A stretch of 64,000 nucleotides of DNA from positions 1,723,320 to 1,787,319 of the forward strand of contig NZ_RAPN01000001.1 in the NCBI RefSeq assembly GCF_003610535.1, given 5' to 3'. Within the stretch, counting starts at the first letter, position 1; each line of letters opens with the position of its first letter. Below, piece after piece: positions 43,079-52,680 of the stretch. Both the position numbers and the translations under genes were made by a program. The notes beneath the pieces are model-generated. The model searched no databases, was not told the DNA's origin, and saw nothing but the letters and a program-made list of their open reading frames with translations. The stretch comes from Mangrovibacterium diazotrophicum (lineage in GTDB: Bacteria > Bacteroidota > Bacteroidia > Bacteroidales > Prolixibacteraceae).

Positions 43079-45427
43079 ATGAAAAGAATAACATGCCAGG
43101 CAGCAGTTCAACTTCTGCTCGCTTTAATTTTACATCTCAATCTTTCCGCTCAGAAAACCGGAACAATCCAAGGTAAAGTCGTCACTTCCGACGAGCAAAA
43201 AGCAGCCTTTGTGAATGTTTTCATTCCCGGAACGACCTACGGAACAACAACCAACAACGACGGTATCTTCACATTGCGTGGAGTTCCTGCCGGACAACAA
43301 GAGATCTCCTTCTCGCTAATCGGCCTCGAAACCAAGACGGTGAAACTGGACGTGAACGAAAATCAGCTAACCGATGCCGGCACCATCGTGCTGACTGAAA
43401 AATTAAGTGTGCTGGAAGAAGCAGTGGTTGTTGCCAACCGACTCAACCAGTTTGCTGCCAAAAGCACCGAATATGTAGCCGGAATTCCATTGAAAAATAT
43501 CGACAATCCACAGTCCTATTCTTCAATCACCGGTGCGTTGATGGAAGAACAAATGGTGACCGACCTCACCGACGCCATGAAAAGCATCACCGGTGGTGGT
43601 GGCTACGTGAAGTCGAATGAAGGCAACATCAGTGTTTACCTGCGTGGTTTCCGTTCCGATGCCTACGTAAAAGACGGAATGCTTTCTTTCGTTCGCGTAC
43701 CTGTTGATCCGCAAAATGTGGAGCGCATGGAAATCATCAAAGGCCCTTCGGCTGTGATGTACGGATCAGCCAACAACAATGTATCATCATACGGTGGTGT
43801 ATTGAACCGCGTGAGCAAGAAGCCGATGGAGCATAAAAGCATGGAACTCTCGTACAGCACCGGCAGCTGGGAATTAAACCGACTGACTGCCGACATCAAT
43901 TCACCGCTGGATAGCGCGGGAAAAGCGCTGTTCCGCGTTAATGGCGCCTACCACTCTGAAAACAGTTTCAAAGACGCTGGCATGCAGCGCGACTACCTTT
44001 TTGCACCTTCTTTGACCTACCAATTTAACGACAAACTAAAGATCAGCTTATTAACCGAGTTCTTCCATACCAAACGTACCTTGACTTTTGCAAACGGCGT
44101 TGCCAACACTGTTACAGCTAAAACCTGGAACGACCTGGCGTGGGATTACGACAAGTCATACTGGTCGAATGCCATGGCCGGAGAAATGAGCTCGAAAACA
44201 GTAACTGGTTTTGTTGAGTACCAGATTTCACCGCGAATCAAATCGACAACAGGTTTGTCGACTGCTGAAATTGATGTTGAAGCGAATTTCCTTCGCCTCT
44301 ACTTCACCAGCGACACAACTGTTCAGCCTTGGGTTCTACAGTACATGCCTCGCACCGCGGGATCAATCCACGCAAAACAAGAATTCAGCGGCGACTTCGA
44401 CCTCGGAAAATTAAACAACAAGTTTCTGGCAGGTGCCAGCTACGTTCGTGTTTACGATCGCTATCAACGAAATACCGGGACATGGATTCGTTACGATGTG
44501 GTTGACATGACCACCGGCACAAGTCCTACTTACTCGCCGGATGCACATCAACAACTGGCGGACGCAGCCGGAATTACTGCGACACGTACCTCTTACGATA
44601 CTTATTCAGCCTACCTGTCGGATGCCATCAGCTTTAACGATTACGTGACCTTCCTCGGCGGTATTCGCTATGATCGCAATAGTTTAGACAATACTTTCAC
44701 CAACGGCGTTGAAGGTACAAACGGCTACGACCTGAATGCCTTCTCGTACAAAGCAGGTTTGGTGATTTCGCCGGTAAAAGACCAGGTTTCTGTTTTTGGG
44801 AATTACATGAATGGCTACAATCTGGTTTCGCCGGGAGCAGATAACACCGGCGAACAAATCGACTGGGATCCTGAATATGCCAAACAATGGGAAGTGGGAA
44901 CGAAAATCGACCTATTCGAAAAAAAGTTGATGAGTACCATCAGCTACTACCACATCAACATCGAAAACCAGGTGATCACCTCAAACGGAGAACAATTCCA
45001 AAACGGAACCAACACAACCAGCAAAGGGGTTGAAGTGGAATTGATTGCCAACCCAATTCCCGGATTAAACTTTGTGAGCGGATACACGCATAACAAAGCT
45101 TATTACGACGAAACGCCGGAATACCGCATGACTTACTCTCCGGAAAACCTGTTCAATTTCTGGGGAAGCTACCGGGTGATGAAAGGTGACTTGAAGGGAT
45201 TAGGCTGTGGTCTTGGTTTGAACTACGCCAGCGAAACCTTCGTGAACACGACCAACACCTTCGGTTCTGAAGCCTACACCGTTGCCGATGCAACCGTATT
45301 TTACGATCTGCCGAAGATCCGCTTCAGCCTGAAAGTTGACAACCTGAGCGACAAACAATATTACAATCCATACGGGCAAGCACAAAAGCCCCGCAACTTT
45401 AAAATTGGTATTACCTACCAGTTATAG
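43079..45427 (+). CDS. TonB-dependent siderophore-type receptor
   Basis: A 782-residue outer membrane receptor. The start at 43079 (MKRITCQAAVQLLLALILHLNLSAQ) gives a signal peptide; the frame opens 34 codons upstream in the leader, without protein-like sequence. A carboxypeptidase-like domain (GTIQGKVVTSDEQKAAFVNVFI) precedes the plug (LTDAMKSITGGG...VYLRGFRSDAYVKDG, EIIKGPSAVMYG) and a 22-strand barrel ending FKIGITYQL. It lacks the SusC signature and has the layout of ferric-siderophore receptors. The next two genes encode an esterase and a PepSY membrane protein, consistent with iron-siderophore import and release. A hairpin follows at 45459-45487. Confidence 0.92.
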   Translation: MKRITCQAAVQLLLALILHLNLSAQKTGTIQGKVVTSDEQKAAFVNVFIPGTTYGTTTNNDGIFTLRGVPAGQQEISFSLIGLETKTVKLDVNENQLTDAGTIVLTEKLSVLEEAVVVANRLNQFAAKSTEYVAGIPLKNIDNPQSYSSITGALMEEQMVTDLTDAMKSITGGGGYVKSNEGNISVYLRGFRSDAYVKDGMLSFVRVPVDPQNVERMEIIKGPSAVMYGSANNNVSSYGGVLNRVSKKPMEHKSMELSYSTGSWELNRLTADINSPLDSAGKALFRVNGAYHSENSFKDAGMQRDYLFAPSLTYQFNDKLKISLLTEFFHTKRTLTFANGVANTVTAKTWNDLAWDYDKSYWSNAMAGEMSSKTVTGFVEYQISPRIKSTTGLSTAEIDVEANFLRLYFTSDTTVQPWVLQYMPRTAGSIHAKQEFSGDFDLGKLNNKFLAGASYVRVYDRYQRNTGTWIRYDVVDMTTGTSPTYSPDAHQQLADAAGITATRTSYDTYSAYLSDAISFNDYVTFLGGIRYDRNSLDNTFTNGVEGTNGYDLNAFSYKAGLVISPVKDQVSVFGNYMNGYNLVSPGADNTGEQIDWDPEYAKQWEVGTKIDLFEKKLMSTISYYHINIENQVITSNGEQFQNGTNTTSKGVEVELIANPIPGLNFVSGYTHNKAYYDETPEYRMTYSPENLFNFWGSYRVMKGDLKGLGCGLGLNYASETFVNTTNTFGSEAYTVADATVFYDLPKIRFSLKVDNLSDKQYYNPYGQAQKPRNFKIGITYQL

Positions 45428-45458
45428 TTAGTTAAGTTGATTTGAAAACAGGACGATC

Positions 45459-45487
45459 AGGGCAGCGCTTTCGCTGCTCTTTTCTTC
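45459..45487 (+). terminator. Hairpin after the TonB receptor (terminator or attenuator)
   Basis: AGGGCAGCG (45459-45467) pairs with CGCTGCTCT (45472-45480), then TTTCTT. It lies 22 nt before the esterase ATG, so partial read-through would lower expression of the downstream genes. Confidence 0.6.
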
Positions 45488-45509
45488 CTTTTACCAGCAA
45501 GAAGAACGC

Positions 45510-46616
45510 ATGAAACAGAGAACAGCCTTTTCGCGGTATAAATACCGTATCATCCATACTTTTCTTCTACTTTTTATTTGGAGCAGTCAGCAGACTGCTT
45601 TTGCTGTTTCCGAAGGTATCCACAAAACCGTCTTTAGCCCCGAAATCAACGACTCCATCCGAATCGACATTCAACTGCCAGACAGCTACGAGCGTTTCCC
45701 TGACCAAAATTACCCGGTAATGTATCTGCTCGACGGAGACTTCTACTTCGATTATGCGGCTGCCACCAGCCAGATGCTCTCGCGAGGCATTCAACCATTT
45801 ACACCACAATTTATTTTGGTAGGTATCAGCACAAACGATCGTTTCCGCGATTTTACCCCAACCAATGCAAAACTGAATAACGATGACACTCCAGTTCCTC
45901 CCAATTACCATGTGAGCGGTGGTGCCGATCGCTTTACGCAGTTTTTGACAACGACATTAAAACCTCAAATCGAAGCGAACTACCGAACCAATGGATTCAA
46001 CATGCTGTTTGGCCACTCCTTCGGTGGTTTGTATGCCATGGACTTGTTGCTTCATCAAAAGGCGGAATTCAACGCCTGGCTGATTGCCGATCCTAGCCTT
46101 TGGTGGGACAAGGAACATTTATTCCGGGATCGGGAGGATTTGCTCAAACGCACCTTCAAACCAACAACTGTGTACATCGGGTACACCAATTCCATCAGCA
46201 TTCCGCCAGGTATCGACACGACTTTAATGGCCGATTGCAACCGCACGATGACGGAGCAACTTCAAGCAACAATGAAAAACTTTCATCTGCAAACCCGGTT
46301 TTACCCGGAATGCAGTCATGGCTCGGTGGTGATCCCCACTTTTTACGACGGCCTTTGCTTCTTTTTTGAAGGTTATTCCATCAACCCCAAACTAGAAGGC
46401 TTTAACCTGGCCATGCTACTCAAAACCTACCAAACCATTAGCGAACGAATCCATTTCAAACTTGTTCCGCAACAAGATCAACTGGAGACTTTGGTTCGTT
46501 TTTTTATGCGCACACCTCAAACCCGAGCTCAGGCAAAAGAGTTCCTGAACTTTTGGCAAGAGCAATACCCGCAAAGTAACGCCTGGGTGAAATACAGTCA
46601 GAAGCTTTCCAATTAA
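45510..46616 (+). CDS. Exported esterase of the IroE/enterochelin-esterase-like (esterase D) family
   Basis: A 368-residue enzyme with signal peptide (ending TAFA). The alpha/beta hydrolase core has VMYLLDGDFYFDY, nucleophile elbow LFGHSFGGLYAMD, ADPSLWWD after it, and ECSHGSVVIP with the likely catalytic His. This is the pattern of PF00756-type esterases, several of which open cyclic catecholate siderophores. It lies between a siderophore-type receptor and a PepSY membrane protein, so cleavage of an imported ferric siderophore in the periplasm is a reasonable inference. The C-terminal 100 residues form a helical extension of unknown role (AQAKEFLNFWQEQYPQS). Confidence 0.87.
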   Translation: MKQRTAFSRYKYRIIHTFLLLFIWSSQQTAFAVSEGIHKTVFSPEINDSIRIDIQLPDSYERFPDQNYPVMYLLDGDFYFDYAAATSQMLSRGIQPFTPQFILVGISTNDRFRDFTPTNAKLNNDDTPVPPNYHVSGGADRFTQFLTTTLKPQIEANYRTNGFNMLFGHSFGGLYAMDLLLHQKAEFNAWLIADPSLWWDKEHLFRDREDLLKRTFKPTTVYIGYTNSISIPPGIDTTLMADCNRTMTEQLQATMKNFHLQTRFYPECSHGSVVIPTFYDGLCFFFEGYSINPKLEGFNLAMLLKTYQTISERIHFKLVPQQDQLETLVRFFMRTPQTRAQAKEFLNFWQEQYPQSNAWVKYSQKLSN

Positions 46617-46643
46617 TTCAACAATACAGAAAACAGAAGCCAC

Positions 46644-47813
46644 ATGTTCAAAAATCTAATTTATCAAATCCACCTGTACCTGGGAATCGCCAGCTCTATC
46701 ATCATGATCGTTTTGTGTCTGACGGGAACCATTCTTGTTTTCGAAGAAGAGTTTATCGATGCGTTCGATCAATCCTACCGCGTTTCGCAAAACGAAGGGA
46801 GCAACAGGTTGACGCTGGATGAAAAGATTGCCAAAGTAGAAGCGTCGACCGGGAAGACGGTGAGCGGCATGATGATTTACCCCGAACCAGAAAAGAACCA
46901 CACTTTTGTGTTGTCTGCATCGGGCACCGGAACCCCCGAAGGCGGACACGCCCGCCCGCAGCAGGTGTGGATTGATTCGTACACCGGCGATTTGGTTGCC
47001 AAACCGGAAACCGGAACGGCAGACGGCTTCTTCCACTGGGTGATGCAACTGCACCGCTGGCTTTTGCTCGACAAAAAAGTGGGCCGTCCAATAACAGGTG
47101 CAGCCACGGTCATCTTCCTGATATTGTCGATAACCGGGCTTATTTTATACGCTCCGGCCAAACTTTCAAGATGGTTGAAACGAGGCAGCTGGTTCCCAAT
47201 AATTGGGTTAAAAAAGGCGGGGAATACCAACCTGATTCTCCATAAAAACTACGGTTGGTATGCGCTTTTGCCACTTTTACTGATGGGCTTTTCTGCTTTA
47301 ATCTGGTCGTACCCGGGCTACTATTCCGCCCTGGAGAAATTGCTCGGCGACCAATTGGGGAAACAACGATTCGACAAAACCATCCCATTGAATTATCAAG
47401 CCGATAGCCTGGCTCAGCGCTTGTCCATCGAAGAATTGATTGCCGACGCAGATGAAGCACTCCCCTATCAAACAAAGATTTATCGAATCGACCTCCCCAA
47501 AACGAAGGATGAGAGCATCATGATCCGGAAAAAAAGTGCAGCGTTCGTGGCCTACGATGCCGCCGACAAAATCCAGATCGATCCCTACAATGGAGAAATA
47601 CTTTCAGTTGATGAGTTTAAAAACTGGAGTTTCCGACAGAAAGTGGCGGCATTGATCCGGACAATTCACATCGGATCTTTCATCGGCCTCACGTCGAAAA
47701 TCATTTATTTCCTCGCCGCATTGATCGCCACATCCCTTCCCGTTACCGGCCTACTGCTGTGGTTTAAGAAACTTCGTTCTAAAAAGAAACGCAGACAAGT
47801 GCAACTCGTTTAA
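46644..47813 (+). CDS. PepSY-associated TM protein (possible ferric reductase component)
   Basis: A 389-residue inner membrane protein with four spans: near residue 10-32 (IHLYLGIASSIIMIVLCLTG), 145-170, 200-220, and 345-365. Periplasmic PepSY-type domains lie between, with FVLSASGTGTPEGGHARPQQVWIDSYTGDLV and KIQIDPYNGEILSVDEF. His residues at the membrane ends (IHLY, HWVMQLHRWLL, LHKNYGWY, IRTIHIGSF) are the usual heme-ligand candidates in this family, which is thought to reduce ferric siderophore or transport electrons. It is 27 bp after the esterase gene and completes the iron module. Confidence 0.9.
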   Translation: MFKNLIYQIHLYLGIASSIIMIVLCLTGTILVFEEEFIDAFDQSYRVSQNEGSNRLTLDEKIAKVEASTGKTVSGMMIYPEPEKNHTFVLSASGTGTPEGGHARPQQVWIDSYTGDLVAKPETGTADGFFHWVMQLHRWLLLDKKVGRPITGAATVIFLILSITGLILYAPAKLSRWLKRGSWFPIIGLKKAGNTNLILHKNYGWYALLPLLLMGFSALIWSYPGYYSALEKLLGDQLGKQRFDKTIPLNYQADSLAQRLSIEELIADADEALPYQTKIYRIDLPKTKDESIMIRKKSAAFVAYDAADKIQIDPYNGEILSVDEFKNWSFRQKVAALIRTIHIGSFIGLTSKIIYFLAALIATSLPVTGLLLWFKKLRSKKKRRQVQLV

Positions 47814-47940
47814 ACATGACGCCAACGTTAAATAAGCCATCGCAACGAATATCGAAATTTCTAAATAACTGAATGTTTTCGGTAAGTTTGAGAACAATTT
47901 CCCGGTTGGAACATTTATAGATTACAAAAGAGGATTTGAA

Positions 47941-49314
47941 ATGACAGACTTTCTATTGAAATACATTAACGAGCTGGTTTACCTGATGAATGAAATGGCG
48001 CCCTGGCTTTTGCTCGGGCTTGTTTTCGCAGGATTGCTCAAAGTGTTTTTTCCGCAGGACAAAGTTCAAAAGTACATGGGAAAGTCGAACACGAAATCGG
48101 CTGTTAACGCGTCGATTCTGGGAATCCCTATGCCCTTGTGCAGCTGCGGGGTCATCCCTACCGGAATCTCGTTTTTTCGGAACGGAGCCTCTAAAGGTGC
48201 AACCAACTCATTTCTGATTTCAACGCCGCAAACCGGAGTTGATTCAATATTCGCCACCTACTCGATGCTGGGTTGGCCTTTCGCGGTTCTGCGCCCGATT
48301 GTCGCTTTTGTAACCGGTATTGCCGGTGGTATTCTGACCAACTGGCTGGTGAAAGAAAAACCGGCTCCCAAAGTGGCGCCGAAACCTGCTTTTGCGGGCT
48401 TTGCCATGGCTGCACAGCCTACCAAACCGGCAACCGGAAGCTTGCTGACGGTAGCACCTCAGGTTCAATCCAAGTCAACAAATGGTGCTACCTGCAACGA
48501 CACCTCCTGTGGTTGTCACAGCGAGCCACCAAAAGGAAATGCTTTTGTGCAGGCAACGCACTACGCTTTTATCGAATTGTTGCAGGATATTGCCAAATGG
48601 CTGATCATCGGCTTCCTGATTGCAGCATTGATTTCGGTTATTCTTCCAGACGACTTTTTCAGTCGGTTTCATGGGCTCGGGTTTCTGGAAATCCTCGTGA
48701 TTTTGGCAGCTTCAGTTCCAATCTATATTTGTGCAACCGGGTCAATTCCGATCGCCGCCGTGTTGTTGCTGAAAGGTGTTTCGCCCGGTGCAGCGCTGGT
48801 ATTCCTCATGGCTGGCCCGGCAACCAATGTGGCTACGATCTCGGTTATCGGCAACACGATGGGGCGCAAATCCCTGCTGGTTTATTTGGGAACAATCATC
48901 GGCGGGGCCATTATCTTTGGCATGTTGACGAATTGGTTGATTCCAGCCGATTTCATTCTAAGCAAAGTCATGCATATTCACAACGGCGAGCACGAAATGC
49001 TTCCGATGTGGGTGCAAATCGGTTCGTCTATCGTGCTGATCGGTTCGCTTATTTTTGGCTACTTTTACCAGCGTTACGAAAAAACAAATCAAAAAGCCAC
49101 CGCTATGGACTTCAAAACATTAAAAATCGAAGGCATGACTTGCTCACACTGCGAAGCAAGCGTTACCCGCAACCTGATGAAACTGGACGGAATCGACGAA
49201 GTGATTGCCGACAAAAATACGTCGGAGGTAAAAGTATCGGGTAAGAAAATCGATTTGAAAGCAATTGAAAAAGTAGTCGACGAAATTGGCTACCACTACA
49301 AAGGCGAAATTTAA
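47941..49314 (+). CDS. SO_0444-type Cu/Zn efflux permease with C-terminal HMA domain
   Basis: A 457-residue membrane protein of the DUF318/ArsP-like permease group. The two permease halves carry GIPMPLCSCGVIPTGISFF and ASVPIYICATGSIPIAAVLLLKG...MAGPATNVAT, with the paired Cys in the first. Between them is a cytosolic linker with a Cys/His cluster, TCNDTSCGCHSEPP. The last 70 residues form a heavy-metal-associated domain with GMTCSHCEASV. The combination suggests export of copper, zinc or another thiophilic metal, with the HMA and linker delivering the ion. It stops at 49314, sharing the last base of its TAA with the next ATG. Confidence 0.88.
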   Translation: MTDFLLKYINELVYLMNEMAPWLLLGLVFAGLLKVFFPQDKVQKYMGKSNTKSAVNASILGIPMPLCSCGVIPTGISFFRNGASKGATNSFLISTPQTGVDSIFATYSMLGWPFAVLRPIVAFVTGIAGGILTNWLVKEKPAPKVAPKPAFAGFAMAAQPTKPATGSLLTVAPQVQSKSTNGATCNDTSCGCHSEPPKGNAFVQATHYAFIELLQDIAKWLIIGFLIAALISVILPDDFFSRFHGLGFLEILVILAASVPIYICATGSIPIAAVLLLKGVSPGAALVFLMAGPATNVATISVIGNTMGRKSLLVYLGTIIGGAIIFGMLTNWLIPADFILSKVMHIHNGEHEMLPMWVQIGSSIVLIGSLIFGYFYQRYEKTNQKATAMDFKTLKIEGMTCSHCEASVTRNLMKLDGIDEVIADKNTSEVKVSGKKIDLKAIEKVVDEIGYHYKGEI

Positions 49315-49898
49315 TGCAATTCATTCAACTTGGTTTAATTATTCTTAGCCTGGTTCCAACCTTGGCCACGTTACTGCTCGCCTACCAAATCATGCGGGCA
49401 GGTTTTAGTGCATTGGGAAAACCGAGCATCAACAGCGCTCTTTTCTATTATTCAAAATCGGTTGTTGCGCTCGTATTTGCCTTATTAATCATCGTATCCT
49501 TTTTCCCGGGGTTCTTTCTGGCAATGCCTCTTCTGATTCAGAATGACATTGCCGCCGTTCAAAAACTGATGAGTATGATCTTCCTTTTCGCCGGAAACAT
49601 TTTACTGCTGCCAGCTTACTACACCATGGGAATTTTCACGCGCGTTGGCTTACCAACAAGCGAGCATGTATTGCAAACAGAAGGTGTTTACCGGGTCACC
49701 CGAAACCCCATGTACACCAGTTTCTTTTTCTTCTTTGCGGCCGGTTTCCTGTTGATTCCTTCAATTTTACTGGCGGTATTGATGTTGGTTGCTCTCATTC
49801 TTCATCATCGTATCATTAAAAAAGAAGAAGTTTATTTGAAATCCGCTTTTGGAGAAGTCTATCTGGATTATAAATCACAAGTCGCGCGCTATTTATAA
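49314..49898 (+). CDS. ICMT/PEMT-like membrane methyltransferase
   Basis: A 194-residue polytopic protein with five or so spans. The C-terminal part shows TEGVYRVTRNPMYTSFFFFF and HHRIIKKEEVYLKSAFGEVYLDYKSQVARYL, the conserved SAM-binding motifs of isoprenylcysteine carboxyl methyltransferase-like proteins. In bacteria such members methylate small molecules or lipids and are often found next to metal-handling genes. The start overlaps the permease stop by one base (TAATG), so translation is coupled. Substrate unknown. Confidence 0.87.
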   Translation: MQFIQLGLIILSLVPTLATLLLAYQIMRAGFSALGKPSINSALFYYSKSVVALVFALLIIVSFFPGFFLAMPLLIQNDIAAVQKLMSMIFLFAGNILLLPAYYTMGIFTRVGLPTSEHVLQTEGVYRVTRNPMYTSFFFFFAAGFLLIPSILLAVLMLVALILHHRIIKKEEVYLKSAFGEVYLDYKSQVARYL

Positions 49899-50343
49899 TA
49901 TTCTCTACTTCCTTCATCAAGGGAAATCGATTTGAATAATAGGAGCCGGGAATTCCAATTGCCGACCGTCAAAATGAACTTGCGACCGGCGAGGCGGAAC
50001 CCGCTGTACCCGGATTAAGATTTGAACACCGTTTGAATCCGACTTTTCGTCTTTATGAAATCCAGCGGATTTTCACATTTGTAGCTATCACCCCCCCTCG
50101 TAGTACTATGCGACTCCTACGATGTCGTTTAAAAAGGTATTTCTGCTCTATAAACATCCGATGCCAGCAGTTTTCGGTGTCCGCAACGGTTAATCAGCGA
50201 GAACAGCTTAAACAACTCAAATCACTTCAAAATTTTTGTCGAATTTCTTTACCCCAAATAAGAAAGTCCCGACCAATGGCCAGGACTTTCAGGAGATTAC
50301 GTTGTAAATTAAACTAAACTATGGTGAAAAAGTAAAAATGTCG
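49899..50343. other. Intergenic region between convergent genes
   Basis: No gene is supported in these 445 bases. A short plus-strand open frame (50033-50317) has no protein-like composition. The GC-rich part near 49950-50010 differs from its flanks but shows nothing recognisable. A terminator for dsbD closes the right side (50262-50290). Confidence 0.5.
50253..50290 (-). terminator. Terminator of the dsbD gene
   Basis: GAAAGTCC (50262-50269) pairs with GGACTTTC (50283-50290); on the minus strand it is followed by TTATTT, about 53 nt after the dsbD stop. Confidence 0.65.
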
Positions 50344-52503
50344 TTAGTTTGCCTGTGCTTTGAAATTCGCGAGTCCTTCGTCCAGGAACTTCACAAAGTT
50401 ATCCGCATTTAGGTCGTAAGCTTTAGGCTCAGTTAATTCCTTGCCTGCATGATCCAGTAATACGTAGTAAGGCTGTGCATTCACACCAAAACGCGTAATC
50501 TGGAAGTCGGCATACTTCTTACCGATCGTTTTCTTAACACGACCATCGTAGCTTGAAGTCACCCACTCGCCTTCGGGCAATTCCTTTTTATCGTCTACAT
50601 AAAGTGCAATAATCACGTAGTCATTCATCATGCGTTGAAGCACGCGCGGATCCGACCACACATTGGCTTCCATTTCTCGGCAATTTACACAGCCGTGCCC
50701 GGTGAAATCGATGAACACGGGTTTGTTCACTTTCTTGGCATAAGCCATCCCTTCTTCGTAATCGAAGAAACCTTCCAGACCGTGTGGCAAATGCAGGAAT
50801 TCACGGTATTTGGGTTTCACGTCAAGGCCAGTCACTTTTCCATTGCCGGCACCCCCACTCAACTTAATTTCTTCGCGAACAACCGTGCGCAAATCAAAAT
50901 CGTGCGTCGACATTGGCGGCATATAACCGGAAATAGCTTTCAGTGGTGCACCGAACATACCCGGGATCAGGTAAATGACGAAAGCAAAAGACGCGATCGA
51001 CAACATTAGTCGGGGAACCGTAACGTGTTTCACATCGCTATCGTGCGAGAATTTCAATTTACCCAGTAAGTAAAAACCGAGCAAAGTGAAAATAACGATC
51101 CAGATCGCCAGGTACACCTCGCGGTCCAAAATACCCCAGTGGTAAGTTTGATCGGCAACGCTCAGGAATTTCAAGCCCAAGGCCAATTCCAGGAAACCCA
51201 ATACTACTTTCACCGAATTCAACCAACCGCCTGATTTGGGCAGACTGTTCAACCAACCCGGGAAAAGCGCGAATAAAGTAAACGGTAAAGCGAAGGCCAT
51301 CGAGAATCCAAACATTCCAACAATCGGCTTCAACACGGCACCACCTGCCGACTGCACTAAAATAGCACCAACAATTGGCCCGGTACACGAGAATGACACC
51401 AACACCAACGTCAAGGCCATGAAAAAGGAGCCCATAAAACCGCCTTTATCAACCTGACTATCCGATTTGTTTACCAACCAACTTGGCAATACAATCTCGA
51501 ACATTCCGAAGAATGAAAAAGCGAAAATCATAAACACCAGGAAGAAGATAATATTCGGAATCCAGTGTGTACTCAACCAGTTTGCGATGTCAGGTCCAAA
51601 GATCAGCGCAACGACTGTTCCAACGATGGTATAAATTGCGATGATAGATATTCCGTAGAAAATCGCGTACATGCGCGACTTGGCTTTTGTGTCGCCACTA
51701 TGCATGAAAAACGAAACCGTCATCGGGATCATTGGGAACACACAGGGCGTAAGGATGGCTGCCAAGCCGGCTAAAAAAGAAAAGAACAAGAACATCCAGA
51801 GATTTTCGGCTGATCCTTCTTTTCCTTTATCAGTTAAAACTTTGCCTTCAGCAGCAGGAGTAGATTCTACTTTCTCTGCAATATCAATTGTTGACGCCAC
51901 TGCGCCTGCAGCACTATCATCTGTTGTTTCAGTTACCGCTTCTGACACTTCCCCTGAAGTGGTTTCGACAACTTCAGTTACTTCCTTTTTTTTTTCGGGA
52001 ACCGCAGTTTCCTTTACAGCTGGTTTTGCTGCTTCCTTTTCGGTAGCGGTGTATGCTTTTGTTTTAAAACTGAAATCAACTTCGGTTGGCGGCAGACAGG
52101 TTTCGTCGTTACAGCACATGAACTCCAGGTAACCGTCAATCGTTACCGGCTCGGTTGTTTTCAATTTTACAACTTGAATAAATTCCGCTTTTTTTCCGAA
52201 ATACCGCAACTCCATTTGGAAGGTATCATCGAACTTATCGATCGGCGCGGGATTAGTTGTCATTTTACCAACAAACTCAATTTGCGAATTGTCATTAAAA
52301 TGAAACGAGGTTGGAACAGGTCCACCTTCCGGCAATTGGGTGTCATAAAGATGCCATCCCTCATCGATTGTGGCTTTGAAAATTAATTGAACCTCGTCAC
52401 CATTCTGTTTCGAGTCGAACGACCACTTCACGGGTTCCTGAATTTGGGCGAAAGATTGCAGCGCAATCAACGCTAGCAAAATTAAAGCTGAAAATTTCTT
52501 CAT
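50344..52503 (-). CDS. dsbD: Thiol:disulfide interchange protein DsbD
   Basis: A 719-residue inner membrane protein that passes electrons from cytosolic thioredoxin to the periplasm. After a signal peptide comes an N-terminal DsbD-alpha domain with Cys pair in LEFMCCNDETCLPP, an acidic low-complexity linker (about 160-220, rich in Glu, Thr and Ala), the eight-span CcdA-like membrane domain with Cys residues in LTPCVFPMIPMT and SFSCTGPIVGA, and a C-terminal thioredoxin-like domain with GHGCVNCREMEANVW. Full length and all three Cys pairs are intact. It is transcribed alone, downstream of a membrane-bound LuxR regulator on the same strand. Confidence 0.94.
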   Translation of the reverse strand: MKKFSALILLALIALQSFAQIQEPVKWSFDSKQNGDEVQLIFKATIDEGWHLYDTQLPEGGPVPTSFHFNDNSQIEFVGKMTTNPAPIDKFDDTFQMELRYFGKKAEFIQVVKLKTTEPVTIDGYLEFMCCNDETCLPPTEVDFSFKTKAYTATEKEAAKPAVKETAVPEKKKEVTEVVETTSGEVSEAVTETTDDSAAGAVASTIDIAEKVESTPAAEGKVLTDKGKEGSAENLWMFLFFSFLAGLAAILTPCVFPMIPMTVSFFMHSGDTKAKSRMYAIFYGISIIAIYTIVGTVVALIFGPDIANWLSTHWIPNIIFFLVFMIFAFSFFGMFEIVLPSWLVNKSDSQVDKGGFMGSFFMALTLVLVSFSCTGPIVGAILVQSAGGAVLKPIVGMFGFSMAFALPFTLFALFPGWLNSLPKSGGWLNSVKVVLGFLELALGLKFLSVADQTYHWGILDREVYLAIWIVIFTLLGFYLLGKLKFSHDSDVKHVTVPRLMLSIASFAFVIYLIPGMFGAPLKAISGYMPPMSTHDFDLRTVVREEIKLSGGAGNGKVTGLDVKPKYREFLHLPHGLEGFFDYEEGMAYAKKVNKPVFIDFTGHGCVNCREMEANVWSDPRVLQRMMNDYVIIALYVDDKKELPEGEWVTSSYDGRVKKTIGKKYADFQITRFGVNAQPYYVLLDHAGKELTEPKAYDLNADNFVKFLDEGLANFKAQAN

Positions 52504-52680
52504 AATTGACGTTAAAGTATTTCGTAGAAATCAAAAATTCGAACTCTATGTGAGCGTAAACATTACTTCCTCACATTCCACAGCTCAAAAGTAAATGCTC
52601 TGCGACTAATCGTCAATTATACAAGGTTCCAAAACTGGCTGGAAAAGGTTGAAAAAGGGTCTAGACCCTTTTAATTTAGT

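Noticed and set aside
48273-49244. Plus-strand frame of 323 codons inside the metal permease gene
   Set aside because: Shifted frame of a gene with clear membrane and HMA motifs; this frame lacks hydrophobic spans.
50033-50317. 94-codon plus-strand open frame between the ICMT-like gene and dsbD
   Set aside because: Composition (Arg, Gln, Cys) is not protein-like, no start context, and it runs through the dsbD terminator hairpin.
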